Origin: Nannocystis pusilla
GTDB taxonomy: Bacteria > Myxococcota_A > Polyangia > Nannocystales > Nannocystaceae
Assembly: GCF_026626665.1 (NCBI RefSeq)
Contig: NZ_JAPNKE010000002.1
Span: forward strand, 6,301,168 to 6,365,167
Reading direction: 5' to 3'
Length of the DNA: 64,000 nucleotides
A model generated the notes under the pieces. The model ran no database searches, had not been told where the DNA came from, and saw only the letters and a list, made by a program, of their open reading frames with translations. A program made the translations under genes and the position numbers. Of the stretch, positions 38,850 through 48,399 are shown piece by piece; the first letter of the stretch is position 1; each line of letters opens with the position of its first letter.

Positions 38850-39298
38850 ATCTGAACAAAAAGCCAGATTGGGTGGTCACTGGCACATCAGCATTGTCGT
38901 AATCGCGGGCAGTACGGACGAGTACGTAGCGTGCGGCGGCATGTTGAAGGATTTAGTCCCGGCCAGCGGGTGACGTTCTCGTTCGGCTCGACGGACTGCT
39001 CTCGCTACAGCTCGAGCGAACCGCCGACATGCTCGGCCCCGTCGCTGGCCCCTTGCTCGCGCTCGGTCTGCTCGCGCTTGGCCTGGCCGTGCCGGCGATG
39101 CGCGGCTCCGGCGTCTGCGTCGCCGTGCAGTTGCTCCCGCGCCATCGCCAACGCGATCGGCGACATGATCTCAAGACTCTACGTCGGCCTGCTGCTCAGC
39201 GCGCGACGACCGACACTCGCATCCGGCCTCGCGGCGGGTTCGGTACCGCGGGTGTGTGTTGAGACGGTAGCGCGCGGCGCCGGCGGCTCGCTGATAGG
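38850..39298. other. Interval without a recognisable gene
   Basis: Frames on both strands are Ala/Arg/Ser-rich with no motif. One + strand stretch (DMISRLYVGLLLSARRPTL near 39165) is the only protein-like text; I do not call it. Confidence 0.3.
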
Positions 39299-39775
39299 AT
39301 GGCGTCAATGAGGTCCTTGCGGAGCCACCTGTTCACGATGATAGCGGTCGCCTCGGCCTGCGCCCCCGCGCGCCACGCGAGCACGGAGCGGCCTGCGGCC
39401 GCGAGCCCGCCGCCGCCGTCGCCGCCCGCCGAGCCGCTGCCGATCGAGCCGGCGCCGGTCGCCAGCGCGCCCGCCGAGTCGATCGCGCCCGAGGAGGCGC
39501 AGTTGAACGCGCTCTACTCGCCGCAGCCGGATCAACGGCGGCTGGCCGAAGCACGTGTGCCGGAGGACAGAGAGGCCCGCGTCGTCCTGGCGTACTGCGT
39601 CACGACCAGCGGCAAGACCGAGGCGATCGAGGTCCAGGAGCTGGGGCCGAATTCCGAGCGATTCGTGGCGGCCTGCCGCCACGCGGTCGAGCGCTGGCGG
39701 TTCAAGCCGTTCATGCGCGAGGGGAAGGCCGCTCGCGTGTGCACGCACGCGCGGTTCAACCTCAAGTTCCTGTGA
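39299..39775 (+). CDS. TonB C-terminal-domain lipoprotein
   Basis: 158 residues. The signal (FTMIAVASACAPA) has a lipobox-like ASAC. A Pro/Ala-rich linker (PPPPSPPAEPLPIEPAPV) spans about 35-65. The end is a TonB_C-type domain: VVLAYCVTTSGKTEAIEVQE, AACRHAVERWRFKPFMREG and RFNLKFL. In TonB this domain contacts outer-membrane receptors; here the linker and lipid anchor suggest a cell-envelope protein with an unknown partner. ATG 39299 and ATG 39308 are both possible. The frame is intact. Confidence 0.65.
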   Translation: MASMRSLRSHLFTMIAVASACAPARHASTERPAAASPPPPSPPAEPLPIEPAPVASAPAESIAPEEAQLNALYSPQPDQRRLAEARVPEDREARVVLAYCVTTSGKTEAIEVQELGPNSERFVAACRHAVERWRFKPFMREGKAARVCTHARFNLKFL

Positions 39776-39851
39776 GCGGGCGGCCTGGGCGCGGGCAGTT
39801 CGCTGCCGGACGATGTCCCAAAGGACATATCCTCAAGTGCGAGACTATTAA

Positions 39852-40050
39852 GTGCTCGCGGAGCTGCTCCTGAGCGGCGCGCTTCTTGGCGATGACCCGC
39901 GAGATCTCGCTCGTCTCCGCCGAATGCGGCAGGCCCACGAGCTTGCTGCTCTCAAATACGGCGACGAGCTTTTGGTGCCATTCGCGTGCAAAGGCCGCGG
40001 ATGTTGCCCCTCGTGCGCGCTGTTCCACAAGATCTACGACCGGCTCGCCG
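39852..40050 (+). pseudogene. IS91-type transposase zinc-finger remnant
   Basis: ELLVPFACKGRGCCPSCA resembles the conserved N-terminal zinc ribbon of IS91/Y2 transposases (usually FSCKxRGxCPSC). The surrounding frame is otherwise unrecognisable and no Tyr motifs follow. Bases 40050-40273 hold only scraps. Confidence 0.45.
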
Positions 40051-40273
40051 GCGACGTGTCGCCGGGTCCAGCAGGCGCAGCGCGACCTCGTCCGCAAGCC
40101 GGTCGGCGGCCGCAAGTGCATCGACTTCGACGAGCCCGGGGTGCTCGCCGGGGGACGACCAGTCGCTCCCCAAGCTTCAGATCGCCGTGCTCTCCATCGC
40201 CGCGGGCGCGGCCAGGCCCTTCGGCGTGCCCTTCGACTTCGACCCGCCCGCAAGGAACAACGACCACATTTCG

Positions 40274-40579
40274 TCATGCGTTGGGATTTGCCATTGCTCG
40301 CTCAAACCCTGCCCACATTTCAATATCACCGTGGTGGTCGGACGCAAACGTTTTTTCGAGATACCGACAGAATGCGGTACGCGCAGCTTCACTGGCGAGA
40401 ACGAGAGTGTGGCCGGAGTTTGATTTGACTAGCATCTGCCCTGCGTTGGTTCTCTCGAAGGAATAAACGCTGCTTTCACGCTCCTGAACTGTGCGGTAGA
40501 GATCCTCGATCTCCTCATAATCATCGCGGCCGAGATTCTGCCATGTGATGAACTCGTCAAAGTCTGTCGTGCTGGGCAT
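40274..40579 (-). CDS. Hypothetical protein, 101 residues, low GC
   Basis: ATG 40579 (MPSTTDFDEFITWQNLGRDD) to 40274. The protein is acidic and soluble (YEEIEDLYRTVQERESSVYS, TLVLASEAARTAFCRYLEKT, GDIEMWAGFERAM). Base composition is AT-richer than its neighbours, suggesting transfer from another genome. No family recognised. It is adjacent to the IS91-type scrap and lies in segment E3, where other small unknown proteins sit. Confidence 0.55.
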   Translation of the reverse strand: MPSTTDFDEFITWQNLGRDDYEEIEDLYRTVQERESSVYSFERTNAGQMLVKSNSGHTLVLASEAARTAFCRYLEKTFASDHHGDIEMWAGFERAMANPNA

Positions 40580-40848
40580 AATGTGCGTGTTCCGCAGACA
40601 AGATAGCCTTGTCAACAACGGCAGTAAAGCGCAACATGCCCGACTGCGCACTTGCCGCGACGCCTGTTGCCGCGGGACGTCGACGCCCGCCACCGGCTGT
40701 CGACGCGGCGCGGGGGTGGTGTCGGTGGTGTCGGCTTCGGGTCCGCGGCGACGACTTGCTGGGCCTCGCTGCTGGGCGCTCGCCGTCGTTCGTCATGAGA
40801 TCGGGGAGCTTGATGCGGGACGAAGCCCTTGTCACGGCGGCCCGCCGA

Positions 40849-41037
40849 CTGGCGGCCTCAAGGCTTGTCCCGCTGGACTGTCTGAGATGCACAGGAACCG
40901 AGATGCGCGACGATGCGATCTCCCGGTTGTCTCGAAAAATCGTCTCGATTTTGTCGCGATTCGGGCAGCTTTCGAGACAACCCCTCGTATTCGAGCTCGT
41001 AGAGGGGCCTAGCTAGGGTTGTACGCCACATCACCAA
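40849..41037 (+). repeat. Right-end repeat R3
   Basis: It contains a perfect 13-bp inverted repeat, GGTTGTCTCGAAA (40925-40937) and TTTCGAGACAACC (40970-40982), then CCCCTC/GAGGGG and GGGTTGT before the core CACATCACCAA at 41027-41037. ACAACCC can pair with either flanking GGTTGT or GGGTTGT, giving two exclusive hairpins. It closes segment E3. Bases 40580-40848 upstream have no gene. Confidence 0.8.
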
Positions 41038-41066
41038 TATCTGGAATCTCGACGTCGAAGGACTAT

Positions 41067-43066
41067 TCAGGGCTTGACGGTGGCCGGGTCGCCGCCGAGC
41101 TTCTTGAACTTGTCGCAGCCCTCGACCAGGCCTTGGCTGCACGTCGAACCGTAGATCTCCCTGGCGCGCGCCTTGTCGCTGCGCTGCAGCTGGTCGGCGA
41201 GCTTCAGGCACGCCGCGCCGTTGCCCTTGGTGCACATGCCCTCGTAGAGCCCGAGCGCGCGGTCGCGGTCCTTCGGCACGTCCTTGCCATCGAGGTACAT
41301 GTCGGCGACGTGCATGCAGCCGTTGCCGCTGGCGGCGCACATGCGCTCCAAGTACGAGGCGGCGCGGGCGGTGTCCTTCGGCACGAGCTTGCCCTCGCGG
41401 AACGCCTTGGCTGCGTCCGCGCAGGCGGAGCCGGCGTCCACCGTCGGGCAGGTGCGCTCGAACAGCACCTCGGCCCGCGCGACGTCCCGGGCGGCGCCGC
41501 GGCCCGCGAACACCATCAGTCCGGCGTCGAGGCAAGACAGCGTGTTGCCGGTGGCGCAGCTCTTCTCGTGGTACTCGAGGGCGACCACGTCGTCCTTGGC
41601 GACCAGCTTGCCGTCGCTGTAGAGCCTGGCGACCTCGCGGCAGGCGTAGCGACGGCGCGCGGCGCAGGCGTCCTTGAACACCGCGATGCCCTGGGCGACC
41701 TCGTCGGGCGTGGGCGCGCTGCCGCTGCTCGGCTTGAGGAAGGAGTCGGCGAGCGAGCCGCAGCTGAACGCGTCGCCGAGCTTGCACGCGCGGTCGAGCA
41801 GCCCCCGGCCGCGCGCGAGGTCGGGAGCGGCGCCGCGGAGGAAGTCGCCCGCGAGGACGCGGCACCCGGGCCCATGGCCGAGGTTGCACGCGCGCTGCCA
41901 GGCGTCCTGCACCTCAGTGCGCGGGGCCTTGAGCGACATGCGGACGTAGCCGAGACGATCGCAGCTCTCGGCGAGGCCGCCCTCGCAGGCCGTGGTGAAC
42001 AGCTCGCGCAGCTTCTCGTCGCGCTCCTGGACCTGCTGCACGATCGAGCCGCCGCCCGCGACCTCGATCTTCTTGCCTTGCAAGAGGACGCCGAGGTTGT
42101 GGCAGCTGCCGGCGCTGCCCTTCTGGCACTGCGCGTCGCACTGAGCCTCGTCCCCGGCGGCGCACACGTACGGCCCGGAGGTGTCGGCGGTGCACCTGCC
42201 TGCCGCCATGCTCATGCCGGCAGGGCAGCTGGCAACGATCGCGGTGGGCTCCGGCGCCGGCGCCGGCGCGTCGGCGGAGGCGGGCGCGGTGGCCATGATC
42301 GGCACCAGCTCGAGGCGGATCGCCGAGCGGCACTGGGCCGGCGGCTTGACGTCGTCGGGCGTCGCGCCCCGGCACTCGGCGAGGTCACCGTCCTTGTTCA
42401 TGCTCTGTCGCTGGCTCGAGCTGTTGGCGCTGGCGCCGTAGCCGAACACGTCGGCGACCATCCGCGCCTCGCCGCGGGCGCCGACGCCGATCGCGAACGC
42501 GCCGATGCTGGCCGACCGGACGAAGTGCGTCGCGCCGTCGCAGCGACCGGTGAGCTCGGGTCGACCGGCGCCGTCGGTGGGGGTGGTCTGCTTGCCGACG
42601 AGCACGAGCGCGAGGTCGAGGGCGGCGTCGCGGTCGATGCCGCCGGCGATCTTGACGCCGTTGAACGGAAGGTTGGCCGCGATCTCGCCCTGATCGTTGA
42701 GCTTGACCACCTCTTCCTTGCGACTGACGCCGGCGAACTTGTAGCCACCCGGGAACTTGCACGCGGGCAGCAGACGCATGCTCTTGCAATCGTAGGCCAC
42801 GACCGCGAGGCCTTCTCTCATCGCGACCTCGAGGTCGACGCGCGCGGACGATGACATGTCGACGACCAGCGGCTGGGCGTCGCTCACCCCCTCGCGACAA
42901 GTCACCTCGGCCGCACCGAGGGCCTCCGCGGCGGTCGGCGAGGTCGGTCGCACGGCCTTCCGACGGTGCCCGCGCCGCAGCCCACTCCGGTGGCCACGAG
43001 CAGCACCGACAGCACGGTCGGGCAGGAGAAGACGAGATATTGCAGAGGCTTTGTAGGCGCAGACAT
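41067..43066 (-). CDS. Sel1/TPR-like Cys-rich lipoprotein, frameshifted
   Basis: Starts ATG 43066 (MSAPTKPLQYLVFSCPTVLS) with lipobox VATGVGC; a frame change near 42958 joins it to the main frame ending 41067, about 666 residues. The first half is a unique domain (LLPACKFPGGYKFAGVSRKE). The second half has around seven Sel1-type repeats with paired Cys, such as ACKLGDAFSCGSLADSFL, SCATGNTLSCLDAGLMVF and MCTKGNGAACLKLADQLQ. Sel1 repeats form alpha-solenoids for protein contacts. One of only two genes in segment E4. Confidence 0.7.
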
Positions 43067-43451
43067 GGCTTTGAAGGCGAAGAGCTCCACCTCCGAGATG
43101 CCGGCCGTCCGAGCTCGTCGCATCGCCGACGCGCACTCCCAGTTGCGCTGCCTCACGCGCCACTGCAAACCCCAGCCGTCGCTGTGCGCATGTGGAGCCG
43201 AAGGACGCGGGTCGTTCGACGCGGTCTCCAACGCCGACTAATTGGTACCCGCGGTTTCATCCCGGGCGTTCGCGTCGGCGGGGCATCTGGCTCGGCCGAC
43301 GTCTCGATCCGGATCGAGGTCGGCCGCAGCGTCGACTACCTGTCTCGCGGAGGTCACGGTGGTGGGGGGATGTTCTGGCAGCGCGTCGGCCCGCCGCCGC
43401 AGTCGTCGGGCATCACCAGCGCGGGCGCTGGGTTCCGGGGTCGAGCAGCTG

Positions 43452-44363
43452 TCACGCGGTCTTCTTGCCAGTCTTCCCGGCGGCGGGCTTCTTGGCTGTC
43501 TTCTCGCCAGTCGCCGACGCGGCGGCGGGGGTTTCTTGGCTGTCTTCTCACCGGTCGCCTTTGCGGCGGGTTTCTTGGTTGTCTTCTCGCCGGTCGCCTT
43601 CGCGGTGGTGGCGTTCGAGACAGCCGAATTCTTGGTGATGTTGGCCGGGGGCTTCTCGGAGGACGACGTGGTATTCGGCGTCGTTCGGCTGCCGTCGCGG
43701 TGCAGCAGCAGCACGGCGCTGGCGCCGAGCCACTGTAAGGCCGGCCGCCTCCTCCGGCAGCAGTCCGACGTCGACCAGGCGGGCCTCGATCTTGGCCGTC
43801 GACGTGTTCAACGGGACGCTCGCGCGGCGCAGGCGGTCGTAATAGCCCCGGCCAGTCGCGGTCCCGGCTTGCCAGTACCACACGAAGGCGTAACGGGCCC
43901 CCATGGTGAGATAGGCCGTGAGCGAGTCCATGGGCTTCAGCGTGCAGTCGTTGGCGTCCTCGAAGGCTGTCTGGGCCTGCTTCGGTGACTCGTTGGCACG
44001 GTGGATCCACCAGCCGATGCCCTCGGGGGTCATGGAGTCGAGAACAGCGCGCGCGGCGAAGTTGCCGCGCACGCCGCTCGGCCGCGGATGCCATGCGAAA
44101 TTCCGGATCGACGGGATCTTCAGGTGGCCGCCGTTGACTCCCTTGCTCTGGTCGGGGTTGTGCTGGTCCTGCTCGAACACCCACGTGAACTCGACGCCGC
44201 CGAGGGTCTCCGCGAAGGCGTCGAGCTCCGGAGGCAGCGGGAGACCGGCCCGCTCCTCGGCGGTGAGCGGGGGAGCGAACGCGGCGTCGATGATCGATAC
44301 GTCGGGTCGAGCCGAGAAAGCGCGGATGTAGGCTCGGAGGAGCTGGGCGAGCGGGAGCTGCAT
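43452..44363 (-). CDS. SUKH/SMI1-like protein with histone-H1-like tail, frameshifted
   Basis: ATG 44363 (MQLPLAQLLRAYIRAFSARP). LPPELDAFAETLGGVEFTWV is the SMI1/KNR4 (SUKH) signature region; SUKH proteins are often immunity proteins against secreted nuclease toxins. After VDVGLLPEEAA the frame changes near 43740 to VLLLHRDGSRTTPNTTSSS and then a basic repeat, KATGEKTTKKPAA and KATGEKTAKK, with a further change near 43520 leading to KPAAGKTGKKTA and the stop at 43452. The KATGEK repeat is histone-H1-like and could bind nucleic acid. The combination is unusual. Confidence 0.5.
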
Positions 44364-44461
44364 GTTCGAGGCGTAGCAGGAACGTGTGCAGGCATACAGG
44401 GCTCGGGCCGGCCCTGCCTGCTGCAGCGAACGACCATGCGAGTGAGCCGAGCCCGCTGTGC

Positions 44462-44586
44462 TCGTGATAGCCCCGTCGTCTCGAAAATTCGTCCCGATTT
44501 TGTCGCTATTCGGGCAGTTTTCGAGACAACTCCTCGTATACGGGCCCGTAGGGAGGTCTAGCACCTCCTGTACACCACATCACCAA
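44462..44586 (+). repeat. Right-end repeat R4
   Basis: It contains cgtcgtctcgaaaattcgtc, then gttttcgagacaac, and ends tgtacaccacatcaccaa, with the core at 44576-44586. Homology upstream of about 44462 to the other copies is weak. It closes segment E4. Confidence 0.78.
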
Positions 44587-44646
44587 TACGGTGCATGCGG
44601 TTTAGATCCGCTTGGCGCGGCGTTGAGCGCAAGATTGTATTACAAA

Positions 44647-44675
44647 GGACAGGTCCGAAGTCGCTCTAGCTTGGC
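44647..44675 (+). repeat. Left-end motif shared by E5 and E1
   Basis: Begins ggacaggtccgaagtcgctc and continues tagcttggc. It matches 386-414 (beside the recombinase) in 27 of 29 bases and lies 61 bp after the R4 core, as the other copy lies 61 bp after the left core at 325. Confidence 0.7.
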
Positions 44676-44987
44676 GACCTCGCGCTCGCGCCGACGGGAC
44701 GGCTCTTCTCGAACGGCATCGGGGCCATCCTCGAAGCGGCACGCGCGAGCCAGGGCATCGTTCAAGTCTTCGAGCATGTCGTGCGCGACGACCTCGTCCG
44801 CGGCACGTTCGAAGCGGTCCTGCGATCCGAGCTCCAGCAAGAGGTGCCGGTCACCGCCCTCTACGCGAAGGAGAAGGCGCAGCTCCCGAAGGTGCGCGTC
44901 TTCCTCGACTTCATGGCCGAGCTGATGAGCGCGACCTCGAAGCGCGTCGGCCCGGCAATGCAGCGCGAAGGCGTGCGTCGGTCGTAG
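44673..44987 (+). pseudogene. LysR-type regulator, C-terminal fragment
   Basis: SNGIGAILEAARASQGIVQV, DDLVRGTFEAVL and LPKVRVFLDFMAEL are the end of a LysR substrate-binding domain. The DNA-binding and first half are missing; the fragment begins exactly where the left-end motif of segment E5 ends (about 44675). It was probably captured or truncated at the element edge. Confidence 0.7.
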
Positions 44988-45136
44988 AGGCTCGCGCTCG
45001 ACCTCTCCCGGCTCCTTGAGCGCCTCCACGGCCACGCCGGCACCTCGCCGCTGTCCTTGGCAGTCCGCTGTCTGTCCGGCGCGGCCCTGGGCGCCAGGGC
45101 CGTGGCCGCCGCATCGTCGGCGTCCACGGATCTCGC

Positions 45137-46107
45137 ATGTCACGCCTCGTCTCCGCACTCCTCCTCTTCTTCGGCTTCGGCGCCTGCACCCCGCCAGCGC
45201 GGCCGCCTGCGGCGCCGCTGGCGGTCGCCGGCGTCGAGCACCGTGAGGCCCGCCTCCGCGCCCACGGCGACATCGACCTCTACGTGCAGTCGTGGCGCCC
45301 CGCGGGGTCGGCTCGCGGCGCCGTCCTGCTGGCGCACGGGCTCAAGGATCACAGCGCCCGCTACGCCGAGCTCGCCCAGCACCTCGCCGCGCAGGGCCTC
45401 GCCGTGCACGCGTTCGACCTGCGCGGTCACGGGCGCTCGGCCGGCGAGCGCGCGCGCGCTGCGCTCGGCGAGTACGTCGCCGACCTCACGGTCGTCGCCA
45501 CCCAGGTGCGGGCCGCCGAGCCCGGCCTGCCGCTGTTCGTGTTCGGCCACAGCATGGGCGGGGCGATCGCCACCACCTACGCGCTCGAGCACCCGGGCGA
45601 GCTGCAGGGCCTCGTCCTCAGCGCCGCCGCCCTGCGCCTCGGCCCCGACGCCGGCCCCGGCCTCGTCAAGCTGACCCGCAAGCTCGGCCGCAACCACCCG
45701 GCTGGCGCGTCCTCAAGCTCAAGCCGAAGTGGTTCTCGCGCGACCCCGCCGTGGTCGCCGACGTCGCCGGCGCCGACCCGCTGGTCGACGCCCGCAAGAT
45801 CCCCGCCAGCACCGCCGCCGCGCTGATCGACGGCATCGAGCGGATCCAGGCCGACATGGAGAAGCTCGCCGTCCCGGTGCTGCTGCTGCACGGCGACGCC
45901 GACCGTATCACCCCGCCCGACGGCAGCCGCGACCTGTTCCGCCGCGCCGGCGTGGCCGACAAGCAGCTCGAGATCTACCCCGGCCACTACCACGACTTGT
46001 TACACGAGCCGGAGCACGCCGCGGTGGTCGCCGACATCACCGCGTGGATCGTCCGCCGCGTCGACGCGGCGAAGCCGGCGACTCCGGAGCCGGCGAGCGA
46101 GGAGTGA
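45137..46107 (+). CDS. Monoacylglycerol-lipase-like alpha/beta hydrolase lipoprotein, frameshifted
   Basis: ATG 45137, lipoprotein signal LLLFFGFGACTPP. VLLAHGLKDHSARYAELA (oxyanion region), the nucleophile elbow FVFGHSMGGAIATTYA, and after a frame change near 45703 the acid LLHGDADRITPPDGS and His in YPGHYHDLLHEP complete the Ser/Asp/His triad. The order and spacing match monoacylglycerol lipases (PldB/MGL type), which cleave fatty acyl esters. It should act in the cell envelope. The next gene (AraC/GlxA-like) converges from the other strand. Confidence 0.78.
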
Positions 46108-46117
46108 CACGCTCGCC

Positions 46118-47182
46118 TCACTCGCCGGCCTGCGGCGCGCGGATCGCCCGGTTCGCGCGGCGGTGGGCGATCGGGCTGCGACCGAAGTGCGCCAGGAAGG
46201 CGCGCCGGAACGCGCGCTCGTCGTCGTACCCGACCAGTCCCGCCACCTCGGCGACCGCCAGCGCCGTCGTCGCCAGCAGCCGCGCCGCCGTCTCGAGCCG
46301 CAGCCGCCGCACGAACCGCAGCGGCGACAGCCCGGTCGCCGCCACGAAGTGCCGCGTCAGCGTGCGCTCGCTGCAGCCGAGCGCGCGCGCGACGTCCGTC
46401 AGCTCGACCGCCCGGTCGAGGTGCGCGCTCATCCACCGCTCCGCGCGCGCGACCAGCTCGTCGTGCCGCGTCAGGTGCTCCATCACCAGGAACGGCGCCT
46501 GCGAGCCGCGCGCCTCGTCGATCACCAGGTAGCGCGCGCACGCGTGCGCGACCTCGTGGCCGACCAGGCGCCGCACCAGCAACAGGCTCAGGTCGAGCTG
46601 GGCCATCGCCGCGCCGGCGGTGAACACGGTCCCTGCCTCGCACACGATCGCGTCGGCCCGCAGGCGCACCGCCCGGTAGCGGCCGCGGAACAGCGGCGCG
46701 AGCCACCACGACGTAGTCGCCTCGCCGCCGTCGAGCAGCCCCGTCTCGGCGAGCAGGAAGGTCGACGAGCAGCTGGCCGCGACCAGCGCCCCGCGCCCGT
46801 GCGCCGCGCGGAGCACCGGCGCCAGCGAACGCGCGTCGGGCCGCGCGACGACGGCGAGCACGCGCTCGACGTCCGCCATGCCGGGGCCGAACACGACGAC
46901 GACCTCGCCCGCCGCCGGATCGACGACCCCGTCGGCGCGGATCTCGATGCCCGCGCTCGACCGCACCGGGCCGCCGTCGATCGTGCGCACCGACCAGCGG
47001 AACTGCGGGCGCGGCCCGGGGCCGAGCGCGGCGCCGATCACGTTGCTGGTCGCCAGCACGTCGGCCGTGACGCTGAGCCCCGACGCGAAGAAGCCGTCGA
47101 GGACGACCAGCTGGACGTCGATCGGGCCCGCGACCTCCGCGCGCTGTCGGTCGGGACCCTTCGTCATCGCGACCGCGATCAT
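46118..47182 (-). CDS. GlxA-type AraC-family transcriptional regulator
   Basis: From ATG 47182 (MIAVAMTKG). The N-terminal DJ-1/PfpI-like domain (DVQLVVLDGFFASGLSVTAD, VVVFGPGMADVERVL, LVAASCSSTFLLAETGLL) is joined to two AraC helix-turn-helix motifs (ELTDVARALGCSERTLTRHF and AEVAGLVGYDDERAFRRAF). Such regulators respond to small metabolites. The frame stays open upstream to 47599 and there encodes text like an OmpA domain (LRLQLVGHGSAEG, SNDELARRRAECV), so either the true start is further up or an OmpA gene scrap lies in frame. Convergent with the lipase. Confidence 0.75.
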   Translation of the reverse strand: MIAVAMTKGPDRQRAEVAGPIDVQLVVLDGFFASGLSVTADVLATSNVIGAALGPGPRPQFRWSVRTIDGGPVRSSAGIEIRADGVVDPAAGEVVVVFGPGMADVERVLAVVARPDARSLAPVLRAAHGRGALVAASCSSTFLLAETGLLDGGEATTSWWLAPLFRGRYRAVRLRADAIVCEAGTVFTAGAAMAQLDLSLLLVRRLVGHEVAHACARYLVIDEARGSQAPFLVMEHLTRHDELVARAERWMSAHLDRAVELTDVARALGCSERTLTRHFVAATGLSPLRFVRRLRLETAARLLATTALAVAEVAGLVGYDDERAFRRAFLAHFGRSPIAHRRANRAIRAPQAGE

Positions 47183-47339
47183 ACCCTCGCCGCGGCCGCT
47201 CGCGTCGCACAAGCTGCGCTGCACGCACTCGGCCCGCCGGCGCGCGAGCTCGTCGTTGCTCTTCGCGGCGCCCTCGGCGCTCCCGTGGCCGACGAGCTGC
47301 AGGCGTAGTGTCGGGGCGCGGTGGAGTCGCGCGAGCACC

Positions 47340-47790
47340 GTCGCTAGCGAGCAGGCGCGGATCGATCGCTTCCTGGCATCGTCGGGCGACGCGGCGGCCC
47401 GCGCCGACCTCGTGTCAGGCGAGTTCTGGACCTTCCCGATGCAGGACGGGCGACGGAGCCAAGCGATCCGATCGCGGTCGTGGCGTTCGACGCGGAAGTG
47501 CCGCCCGCGGAGCGTGACGCGGCGATGGCGGAACACCTGGCCGCGGCGCGCCGGGCGAGGCCGGAAGCCCTGTTCTTGGTCATCACGGGCGGTCTTCATG
47601 CCGTGCGCGCCGCTTCGCCGGACTTCGAGCCGATGGCCGCTCGCCTCGCGGCGCTGCTCGACCCGTCACGGGTCGTATCGCTCCGGCTCGCGCATGCGGG
47701 TGGAGACGCGTGCCGGACCAGTGGATGGATGCGCAGCCGCGCGGCGGTGAGAGCCGGGGGAGGCAACGACGATGGCCGCTGATCACAACT
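47340..47790 (+). pseudogene. Fragment of an unknown protein (ChaN-like?)
   Basis: DLVSGEFWTFPMQDGRRS in one frame and VVAFDAEVPPAERDAAMAEH then ALFLVITGGLHAVRA in another, with VVSLRLAHAGGDA, look like pieces of one secreted protein of the ChaN-like type, with a frame break near 47470. The beginning is missing. The overlap with the open frame of the AraC gene on the other strand suggests rearrangement. Confidence 0.35.
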
Positions 47791-47948
47791 CTTTCGAGCT
47801 GGCGACGCCCGCGAGCGAGCGCTGGTGCGTGAACACCGAGGACTGCAACGAGAGCGGGCGCGTGTACCCCGAGCTCGCCGACGCGACGCCCGCCGAGGCC
47901 GCGCGCGGGATGGCGCTCCTCAAGAAGCTGGTGATGCAGGGCGTCTGA
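47772..47948 (+). CDS. Small ORF, 58 residues
   Basis: ATG 47772 (MAADHNSFELATPASERWCV) to TGA 47946-47948: NTEDCNESGRVYPELADATP and ARGMALLKKLVMQGV. Composition is protein-like and there are two Cys. It may be the tail of the preceding broken gene or a free small protein. It converges with the HxlR regulator. Confidence 0.3.
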   Translation: MAADHNSFELATPASERWCVNTEDCNESGRVYPELADATPAEAARGMALLKKLVMQGV

Positions 47949-47954
47949 CGGGAC

Positions 47955-48335
47955 CTACTTCGCGGCGCGCTGACGATGCTTCTCGCGCGCCGCGAGCACC
48001 TTGGGCGTGTTCGTCGCGATCCACCGGCCGAGCGCGTCGAGGTGCTCCGCGAGCCCGCTGTCCAATGGCGTCAGCGAGTACTCGACGCGCGGAGGCACCT
48101 CCCCGTAGTCACGGCGCGCGACGAAGCCGTCCTCCTCCAGTGTGCGGAGCGTCAGGGCGAGCATGCGCTCGCTGACGCCGCCCACGCGGCGCCGCAGCTC
48201 GGCGTAGCGGTAGGTGCGCTCGGCGAGCGCGAGCATGATGAGCATGCCCCACTTGGACATGACGTGGTCGAGCACGTCCCGCCCGGGGCAGTCGGGCGTG
48301 TAGGACTCTCTGAGAAGATCGCCGAGCTTCGCCAT
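47955..48335 (-). CDS. HxlR-family transcriptional regulator
   Basis: About 126 residues from ATG 48335 (MAKLGDLLRESYTPDCPGRD). The winged helix is typical of HxlR: VMSKWGMLIMLALAERTYRY, RVGGVSERMLALTLRTLEED and DYGEVPPRVEYSLTPLDSGL. The Cys in CPGRD may be the redox or electrophile sensor used by some members. It diverges from the NAD(P)-binding protein at 48400 across 64 bp, the usual arrangement for a regulator and its target. A longer start at 48371 is possible. Confidence 0.88.
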   Translation of the reverse strand: MAKLGDLLRESYTPDCPGRDVLDHVMSKWGMLIMLALAERTYRYAELRRRVGGVSERMLALTLRTLEEDGFVARRDYGEVPPRVEYSLTPLDSGLAEHLDALGRWIATNTPKVLAAREKHRQRAAK

Positions 48336-48399
48336 CCCTGAAGCACTAACACGAATGTACGTACTTCCCAAGGAGAGTGCGCGGTGCTACGAGTTGGGC

